A stretch of 64,000 bases of DNA, taken from Streptomyces harbinensis. GTDB taxonomy: Bacteria > Actinomycetota > Actinomycetes > Streptomycetales > Streptomycetaceae. The position numbers were made by a program, and so were the translations under genes. Positions 58,781 to 64,000 of the stretch are shown here, one piece after another (the stretch's first letter is position 1; each line of letters begins with the position of its first letter). The stretch covers positions 1-64,000 of the forward strand of contig NZ_FPAB01000002.1 of NCBI RefSeq assembly GCF_900116145.1. The letters run 5' to 3'. The notes under the pieces were generated by a model. That model searched no databases. It was not told the origin of the DNA and was given only the letters and a program-made list of their open reading frames with translations.

Positions 58781-60562
58781 GTGCCATCGGGCCCCGAAAC
58801 CGCCGCCGTGAGCAGTCAGGACGGCGACGCGGCCACCCCGCGCGTCATCGCCCAGCCGTCGTCAGGGACGCCCCCGCGCCCCGGTGGCACCACCGCCGGG
58901 GCGCAGGAGCCGCCGCCCGCGCGCCGCCCCGGACGGCTGCGCCGGCTGGGCGCCGCCGCGCGCCGGCTGTGGCCGGCCAGCCTGGTGGCCGCCCTCGCCG
59001 GGGTGGCGCTCGCGCTGGCCTTCCCGCCCTACGACCTGTGGCCGCTGTCGGTCCTGGCGGTGGCCGCGCTCTCGTTCCTCACCCGGGGCCGCACCGGCCG
59101 GCAGGGCGCCTGGCTGGGCTTCGCGTTCGGGTTCCCGTTCTTCCTGGTGCTGCTCAAGTGGCTGAACACCATCGGCTGGGACGTGGTCGTCGGCCTCTCG
59201 CTGCTCCAGGCGCTGTTCCTGATGGTGCTGGGCTCCGGCCTGGCCCTCACCTCCCGGCTGCCGCTGTGGCCGCTGTGGGCGGCCTGCCTGTGGGTCGCCG
59301 AGGAACTGGTCAGGGACCGGCAGCCGCTCGGCGGCTTCCCCTGGGGGCGGCTGGCGTTCGCCAACACCCAGACCCCCTTCACCCCGCTGGCCGCGCTCGG
59401 CGGCGCGCCGCTGGTGACCTTCGCGGTGGCCCTGTGCGGGGCGCTGCTCGCCTGGGCCGGGTGGGCCGGATGGCGGCTGGTGGCCGAGCACCGGGCGGCG
59501 GCCGGGGGCCGCGGCGAGCGGCCCGCCCCGCGCCGCGCCCTGCCGGCGGTCGGCGCGGCCTCGCTGGCCGCCGCCGTCGGCCTGTCCGGGTACGCCGTGC
59601 CGGTGGGCACCGACGCCGCCGACACCGTGCGGATCGCCGTCGTCCAGGGCAATGTGCAGCAGCCCGGCATGGACTTCCTCGGCCGTCCGATGCTCATCCT
59701 CAACAACCATGTCGAGGCCACCGAGCAACTGGCCGCCGATGTCGCGGCCGGCCGGGTCGAGCAGCCGGACCTGGTGATCTGGCCGGAGAACGCCTCCGAC
59801 CTCGACCCGTACAAGTACCCCGAGGCGCGGCAGGCCATCGACCGCGCGGTGGCGGCGGTCGGGGTGCCGATCCTGGTGGGCGCGCTGGTCGACCACCCCA
59901 CGAAGGAGGGGTACGTCGAGAACCAGGGCATCGTCTGGGACCCGGTCACCGGGCCGGGCGCCTCGTACACCAAGCAGCACCCGGTGCCGTTCGGCGAGTA
60001 CGTGCCCTTCCGCGAGCAGCTGAGCACCTTCATCTCGCGCCTGGAGCGGGTGCCCCGCGACTTCTACCCCGGGGACCGCACCGGCGTGCTGGATGTCGGA
60101 CCGGCCCGGCTCGGCGATGTGATCTGCTTCGAGGTGGCCTACGACGGGATCGTGCGGGACACCGTCAACGCCGGGGCGCGGGCGCTGGTCATCCAGACCA
60201 ACAACGCCACCTACGGCAGGACGGGACAGCCCGAGCAGCAGCTGGCGATGTCCTCGCTGCGCGCCGTCGAGCACGGCCGGGCGGTCGTGACCGCCGCGCC
60301 CAGCGGGCTGAGCGCCATCGTGGCGCCGGACGGCACCGTGGAGCAGGTGACCGAGGAGTTCACCCAGGACGTGCTGGTCGGCGAGCTGCCGCTGCGGGAC
60401 GCCAGGACGGTCGCGGACCGGGTGGGCGCGGCGCCGGAGTGGGCGCTGGCGGGCCTGGGGCTGCTGGCCTGGCTGGCGGTGCCGGTCCGGGCGAGAGGGC
60501 GTACCGGTCGGGGGAGGGGCGAGCAGGGGGACGGGGCGGCGGACGCCGGAGCGGCGAGGTGA
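58781..60562 (+). CDS. lnt: apolipoprotein N-acyltransferase
   Basis: This 593-aa membrane enzyme N-acylates the diacylglyceryl cysteine of lipoproteins. About seven hydrophobic helices lie in residues 65-270. The carbon-nitrogen hydrolase domain has the Glu-Lys-Cys set: Glu in IWPENASDLDP, Lys in YTKQHPVPFGEYVPF, Cys in GDVICFEVAYDG. The GTG at 58781 has AGGAAGG eight bases upstream. Its stop overlaps ppm1 (GTGA). Streptomycetes carry more than one Lnt homologue; this is the one linked to ppm1. Confidence 0.93.
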   Translation: MPSGPETAAVSSQDGDAATPRVIAQPSSGTPPRPGGTTAGAQEPPPARRPGRLRRLGAAARRLWPASLVAALAGVALALAFPPYDLWPLSVLAVAALSFLTRGRTGRQGAWLGFAFGFPFFLVLLKWLNTIGWDVVVGLSLLQALFLMVLGSGLALTSRLPLWPLWAACLWVAEELVRDRQPLGGFPWGRLAFANTQTPFTPLAALGGAPLVTFAVALCGALLAWAGWAGWRLVAEHRAAAGGRGERPAPRRALPAVGAASLAAAVGLSGYAVPVGTDAADTVRIAVVQGNVQQPGMDFLGRPMLILNNHVEATEQLAADVAAGRVEQPDLVIWPENASDLDPYKYPEARQAIDRAVAAVGVPILVGALVDHPTKEGYVENQGIVWDPVTGPGASYTKQHPVPFGEYVPFREQLSTFISRLERVPRDFYPGDRTGVLDVGPARLGDVICFEVAYDGIVRDTVNAGARALVIQTNNATYGRTGQPEQQLAMSSLRAVEHGRAVVTAAPSGLSAIVAPDGTVEQVTEEFTQDVLVGELPLRDARTVADRVGAAPEWALAGLGLLAWLAVPVRARGRTGRGRGEQGDGAADAGAAR

Positions 60563-61320
60563 CCGAGGGCCCGGCGCTGGACCGGGTGCTGGTGATCATC
60601 CCGACCTACAACGAGGCGGAGAACCTGCCGCCGCTGCTGGAGCGGCTGCGCCGGGCCGTCCCCGGGTGCGACATCCTGGTCGCCGACGACAACAGCCCGG
60701 ACGGCACCGGCAAGATCGCGGACGAGGCCGCCGCCGCGGACGAGCGGATCAAGGTGCTGCACCGCCGGGGCAAGGAGGGGCTGGGCGCCGCCTATCTGGC
60801 GGGGTTCGAGTGGGGCCTGGCGCGCGGGTACGGCGTGCTGGTGGAGATGGACGGCGACGGCTCGCACCAGCCGGAGGAGTTGCCCCGGCTGCTGCGCGCG
60901 GTGCGGGCCGGCGCGGACGTGGTGATCGGTTCGCGCTGGGTGCCCGGCGGCCGGATCGTGCACTGGCCCAAGTACCGGGAACTGCTCTCCCGGGGCGGCA
61001 GCACCTACTCCCGGCTGCTGCTGGGGCTGCCGATCCGGGACGTCACCGGCGGGTTCCGGGCCTTCCGCGCGCCGGTGCTGGACGCCGGGCTGCTGGCGGA
61101 CGTGGCCTCGCAGGGCTACTGCTTCCAGGTGGATCTGGCGCACCGCGCGGTGCGGGCCGGGCACCGGGTGGCGGAGGTGCCGATCACCTTCGTGGAGCGT
61201 TCGTACGGCGACAGCAAGATGAGCCGCGACATCGTGGTGGAGGCGCTGTGGCGGGTGACGGCGTGGGGCGTGGCGTCCCGGTTCAGGAAACTGACCCGGA
61301 CCGGCACACTGGAACCATGA
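60559..61320 (+). CDS. ppm1: polyprenol monophosphomannose synthase
   Basis: This 253-aa GT2 glycosyltransferase makes polyprenol-phosphate-mannose from GDP-mannose for protein and lipoglycan mannosylation. DRVLVIIPTYNEAENLPPLL lies near residues 8-27, and DDNSPDGTG near 46-54. VEMDGDGSHQPEELPRLL near 95-112 holds the metal-binding Asp pair. ITFVERSYGDSKMS is the typical C-terminal part. In streptomycetes Ppm1 is also needed for phage receptor glycoproteins. Coupled to lnt upstream and fxsA downstream. Confidence 0.94.
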   Translation: MTEGPALDRVLVIIPTYNEAENLPPLLERLRRAVPGCDILVADDNSPDGTGKIADEAAAADERIKVLHRRGKEGLGAAYLAGFEWGLARGYGVLVEMDGDGSHQPEELPRLLRAVRAGADVVIGSRWVPGGRIVHWPKYRELLSRGGSTYSRLLLGLPIRDVTGGFRAFRAPVLDAGLLADVASQGYCFQVDLAHRAVRAGHRVAEVPITFVERSYGDSKMSRDIVVEALWRVTAWGVASRFRKLTRTGTLEP

Positions 61321-61949
61321 CGAGCGGCTTCCCGAACCCGTACGAAGGTGCCCGCGGGCGCCCCTCCGGCGCGCACTCCGTGGCGACCCGGCGCCGGTCC
61401 CGGCCTCTGCTGCCCCTGGGGGTGGCGGTCTGGGCGGTGCTGGAGATCTGGCTGCTGACGCTGGTCGGTCAGGCGTGGGGCGGGCTCACCGTCTTCCTGA
61501 TCCTGGCCGGCGGGCTGCTGGTGGGTGCCCTGGTGATCAAGGGCGCCGGGCGGCGCGCCTGGCAGCAGCTGACCGCGAGCGTCCGGGCCGCGCAGGAGCC
61601 GGGGGCGGCGAAGGAGCGCCCGGAGCCGGCGGGGCGGCGGCGCAGCAACGCGCTGACCATGCTCGGCGGCCTGCTGATCATGGTGCCGGGGCTGCTGTCG
61701 GACGTGCTCGGGCTGCTGCTGGTCTTCCCGCCGACCGCCGCGCTGCTGACCCGGCTGGGCGGGCACTGGCTGCGGCGCAGCACCGGTCCGGTGGGCGCGG
61801 TGTTCACCGATGTGCGCGCGGCGCAGCAGCAGATGCGGATGCGGCGCCCGGACGGCAAGGTCGTGCCGGGCGAGGTCCTGGACGAGGACGGTCCGGTCGT
61901 GGACGAGGACGGTCGGCGGGACCGGCGCGGGGAGGACGGGCGGCCGTGA
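61317..61949 (+). CDS. fxsA: FxsA family membrane protein
   Basis: This 210-aa protein has hydrophobic helices near residues 31-52 (LPLGVAVWAVLEIWLLTLV), 55-76 and 110-140, in the FxsA pattern with LGGLLIMVPGLLSDVLGLLL. E. coli FxsA affects phage exclusion; the role in actinomycetes is not known. A charged tail (EDGPVVDEDGRRDRRGE) ends it. ATG overlaps the ppm1 stop. It is followed by a strong terminator. Confidence 0.88.
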   Translation: MTSGFPNPYEGARGRPSGAHSVATRRRSRPLLPLGVAVWAVLEIWLLTLVGQAWGGLTVFLILAGGLLVGALVIKGAGRRAWQQLTASVRAAQEPGAAKERPEPAGRRRSNALTMLGGLLIMVPGLLSDVLGLLLVFPPTAALLTRLGGHWLRRSTGPVGAVFTDVRAAQQQMRMRRPDGKVVPGEVLDEDGPVVDEDGRRDRRGEDGRP

Positions 61950-61986
61950 TCCCCCGTCCGGCCCATTCCCCGGACACGACAGCGCG

Positions 61987-62022
61987 AGGGCCCGGGTCAC
62001 CGATGAGGTGACCCGGGCCCTT
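61987..62022. terminator. bidirectional terminator hairpin
   Basis: AGGGCCCGGGTCACC with its exact complement GGTGACCCGGGCCCT and a 5-nt loop lies between the convergent fxsA and rbpA genes. Confidence 0.88.
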
Positions 62023-62060
62023 CCGCGACGCGTGCGCCGCTCCCGGTGGTCCGGCTGCCG

Positions 62061-62435
62061 TCAGGCGGACTTGCGGCTGTCGCGCGGGTGCACGGCGATG
62101 TTCATCGCACCGGAGCGCAGGACCGCCAGCCGTTCGGCCAGCACTTCCTCCAGCTCCTCCCGCGTACGCCGCTCCATCAGCATGTCCCAGTGCGTACGGG
62201 CCGGCTTGCCCTTCTTCTCCTCGGGGCTCTCGCCGTCCACGAGCAGGGCCTGCGCACCACAGACCTTGCACTCCCACTCCGGCGGGATCTCTGCCTCGAC
62301 CGAGAACGGCATCTCGAATTGATGTCCGTTCTGGCATGCGTACTCCACGGCCTGGCGCGGGGCCAGGTCGATGCCGCGGTCGGTCTCGTAGCTGGTCACC
62401 ACGAGCCGCGTGCCGCGAAGAGCTCGCTCACTCAT
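62061..62435 (-). CDS. rbpA: RNA polymerase-binding protein RbpA
   Basis: This 124-aa actinobacterial protein binds RNA polymerase and group 1/2 sigma factors and stimulates initiation. The N-terminal tail is followed by a zinc-like core with CQNGHQFEMPF near residues 34-44 and WECKVCGAQALLVDGE near 54-69; the sigma-interaction helix THWDMLMERRTREELEEVL is near 81-99. All cysteines (Cys34, Cys56, Cys59) are present. A SigR-type promoter lies upstream. In S. coelicolor rbpA is in the SigR regulon and affects rifampicin tolerance. Confidence 0.97.
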   Translation of the reverse strand: MSERALRGTRLVVTSYETDRGIDLAPRQAVEYACQNGHQFEMPFSVEAEIPPEWECKVCGAQALLVDGESPEEKKGKPARTHWDMLMERRTREELEEVLAERLAVLRSGAMNIAVHPRDSRKSA

Positions 62436-62497
62436 GAATCGTGCCTCCCGGGCTCATCGCCCACAGGACAGGTGTCGCTGTCGTCATCGGTCAGGTC

Positions 62498-62523
62498 AAC
62501 GTCCGGTCGGCGGTAAAGATTCC
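62498..62523 (-). promoter_or_regulatory. SigR-type promoter of rbpA
   Basis: On the minus strand GGAAT is followed by exactly 18 bp and GTT, matching the SigR consensus GGAAT-N18-GTT. It lies about 63-88 bp before the rbpA start. Confidence 0.85.
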
Positions 62524-62603
62524 CGTGTGGGTCATGCGTCGCCCGTCGTGCCGACTCTTCTTGTACCCACCGACGTCCGGTTTGTCACATCAGGGCTGAG
62601 ATG

Positions 62604-63305
62604 TCACCCGGCGTCCGCACAGGATGGCTCATGGTCACGGTCCGTCCGATGGGATCGAACGCGTAGAATACCCGGCTGCCGCTCCCGCGTCGAAATCCGG
62701 TCGGACATCCGCTCGGACGGCGACGGGAACACTCTGCCGAAAAGCCGCAGGAACCACTGCGCCACCGGGCCGATGGTGAGCGCGAAAACCGCCGTGCCGA
62801 CACCCACCGTGCCCCCCAGCAGAAAACCGGCGGCCAGCACCGCCACCTCGATGCAGGTGCGCACCAGCCGCACCGAGCGCCCGGTCACCCGGTGCAGCCC
62901 CGTCATCAGCCCGTCCCGCGGCCCCGAGCCCAGGCGCGCGGTGATGTACAGCCCGGTCGCCGCCCCCAGCAGCACGATCCCGCCGGCCAGCAGCGCCACC
63001 CGGGCGGGCAGACCGGCCGGCTCCGGGATCACCCGCAGCGCGGCGTCCAGCGACAGCCCGACGAGGATCACATTGGCCACCGTGCCCACCCCCGGCCGCT
63101 CCCGCAGCGGGATCCACAGCAGCAGCACCAGCGCGCCGACCGTGATCGACACCGTGCCCATGCTCACCCCGGTCTGCCGGGAAACCCCCTGATGGAGCAC
63201 GTCCCACGGGCTGGTGCCCAGCTCCGAACGGACCAGCAGGGCGCACGCCGTGCCGTAGAGCACGAGTCCCACGAACAATTGGACAAGCCGGCGGGCCCGG
63301 TGCAT
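62604..63305 (-). CDS. YczE/YyaS-type membrane protein
   Basis: This 233-aa membrane protein has about five hydrophobic helices, such as LVQLFVGLVLYGTACALLV near residues 7-25. ELGTSPWDVLHQGVS and LGSGPRDGLMTGLHR are two repeat-like loops typical of the YczE group. ATG 63305 with AGGAG upstream is preferred to the longer start at 63356. It is divergent from a MocR-type regulator gene, a pairing seen in many bacteria. The transported or sensed ligand is unknown. Confidence 0.88.
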   Translation of the reverse strand: MHRARRLVQLFVGLVLYGTACALLVRSELGTSPWDVLHQGVSRQTGVSMGTVSITVGALVLLLWIPLRERPGVGTVANVILVGLSLDAALRVIPEPAGLPARVALLAGGIVLLGAATGLYITARLGSGPRDGLMTGLHRVTGRSVRLVRTCIEVAVLAAGFLLGGTVGVGTAVFALTIGPVAQWFLRLFGRVFPSPSERMSDRISTRERQPGILRVRSHRTDRDHEPSCADAG

Positions 63306-63420
63306 CTGGACTCCTGGTGACGGTGGTGCGGGGGTTCTCCCGGTGGACTGGACCATGGCATTGTGGGACGCGGTTGGATCGACCGGCCATGGCCAATCGA
63401 GGGAAGGTGGCCCGCAACCG

Positions 63421-64000
63421 ATGCCCCAGTGGACCTCAACCGTGGGTGCCGCCCAGCTGGCCCGGCTCCTCGGCTCCCAGAAGGGCGCGCCCGGCGGCCG
63501 GCGCGCCCCCGCCTACCGGAACCTGGCCGACGGCGTCCGGCTGCTGGTGCTGGAGGGCCGGGTCCCGGTCGCCGCCCGGCTGCCCGCCGAACGCGAACTG
63601 GCCGCCGCGCTGTCGGTCAGCCGCACCACCGTCGCCGCCGCCTTCGACGCGCTGCGCACCGACGGCTTCCTCCAGTCCCGGCGCGGCGCCGGCAGCTGGA
63701 CGGCGGTGCCGCCCGGCCGTCCACTGCCCACCCGCGCCCTCGACCCGCTGCCGCCCGAATCGGCCGAAGGCGTCATCGACCTGGGCTGCGCCGCGCTGCC
63801 CGCACCCCAGCCCTGGCTCTCCCGCGGCTTCGAAAGCGCGCTCGCCACCCTGGGACCGGCCGCCGGCACCCACGGCGACTTCCCGGCCGGACTGCCCGAA
63901 CTGCGCCGCGCCCTGGCCGACCGGTACACCGCGCGCGGCGTGCCGACCATGCCCGAACAGATCATGGTCACCACCGGCGCGATGGGCGCGGTGGCCGCGA
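63421..64000 (+). CDS. MocR-type regulator (GntR + aminotransferase), partial
   Basis: The gene runs off the window end; 193 codons are seen. It has an N-terminal winged helix (RLPAERELAAALSVSRTTVA near residues 54-73) and begins the aminotransferase-like PLP domain (GLPELRRALADRYTARGVPT, about 159-178; then QIMVTTGAMGAV). Such regulators usually sense PLP or an amino acid. It is divergent from the YczE-like gene, across 115 bp. Codon use is typical of the region. Confidence 0.9.
   Translation, partial: MPQWTSTVGAAQLARLLGSQKGAPGGRRAPAYRNLADGVRLLVLEGRVPVAARLPAERELAAALSVSRTTVAAAFDALRTDGFLQSRRGAGSWTAVPPGRPLPTRALDPLPPESAEGVIDLGCAALPAPQPWLSRGFESALATLGPAAGTHGDFPAGLPELRRALADRYTARGVPTMPEQIMVTTGAMGAVAA

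Overview
The window reads as chromosomal sequence from a Streptomyces-type actinomycete. GC is very high, genes are dense with ATGA/GTGA stop-start overlaps, and GTG starts are common. Typical streptomycete genes are present: rbpA with a SigR-type promoter, a SepF-like protein, streptogrisin-like proteases, DmdR/IdeR-type iron boxes, and ureABCFGD behind a GlnR-type half-box. Identities rest on reading the translated sequence and motifs; no database search was run.

Layout. 1-623: the 3' end of a 23S rRNA gene, a complete 5S rRNA gene and the rrn terminator. 654-2309: an Arg/Asp-repeat plus helical-repeat protein. 2396-8851: siderophore functions interleaved with housekeeping genes. These are desD and desC behind an iron box, a DUF1015 protein, a HAD phosphatase, a GNAT protein, and a siderophore-interacting flavoprotein behind a second iron box. 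9086-14197: a small unknown protein, tlyA, nadK, recN and a glycosyltransferase. 14214-15522: a GntR/UTRA regulator divergent from a 92-aa HTH-like protein, with twin palindromic operators between them. 15534-19835: a LacI regulator, a GH64 glucanase with the predicted operator inside its promoter, and a GH15 enzyme. 20055-35118: pyrG, a Nudix hydrolase, an NTPase/TPR protein, ald, a parA-like gene and its RHH-like partner, a 165-bp palindromic repeat, scpA, scpB, an rluB-type pseudouridine synthase, tyrA, cmk, a plsC-like gene and der.

35173-46951 holds two unknown proteins, an I78-type inhibitor, a PAP2 phosphatase, a 14-TM MFS exporter, an acyl-CoA dehydrogenase, a sepF-like gene, two tandem streptogrisin-like proteases, a cysteine-rich DUF5685-like protein and asd. 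47172-51679 is the urease operon. 51705-55305 is a minus-strand unit encoding an ABC exporter and a two-component system. 55444-64000 carries a HAD phosphatase, an Lrp regulator, an amidohydrolase, lnt-ppm1-fxsA, rbpA, a YczE-like membrane protein and a MocR-type regulator cut by the window edge.

How genes work together. The two iron boxes tie siderophore assembly (desC/desD) to release of iron from imported siderophore (SIP), although desA and desB are absent here. The parA-like, RHH-like, scpA and scpB genes form a chromosome-organisation block that continues into tyrA, cmk and der. The urease genes are probably nitrogen controlled. Lnt and Ppm1 serve lipoprotein acylation and mannosylation. 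Items most worth a second look are the Arg/Asp-repeat protein beside the rRNA operon, the split des locus, the twin-operator GntR module, the palindromic element in front of scpA, and the metallothionein-like tail of the DUF5685-like protein.
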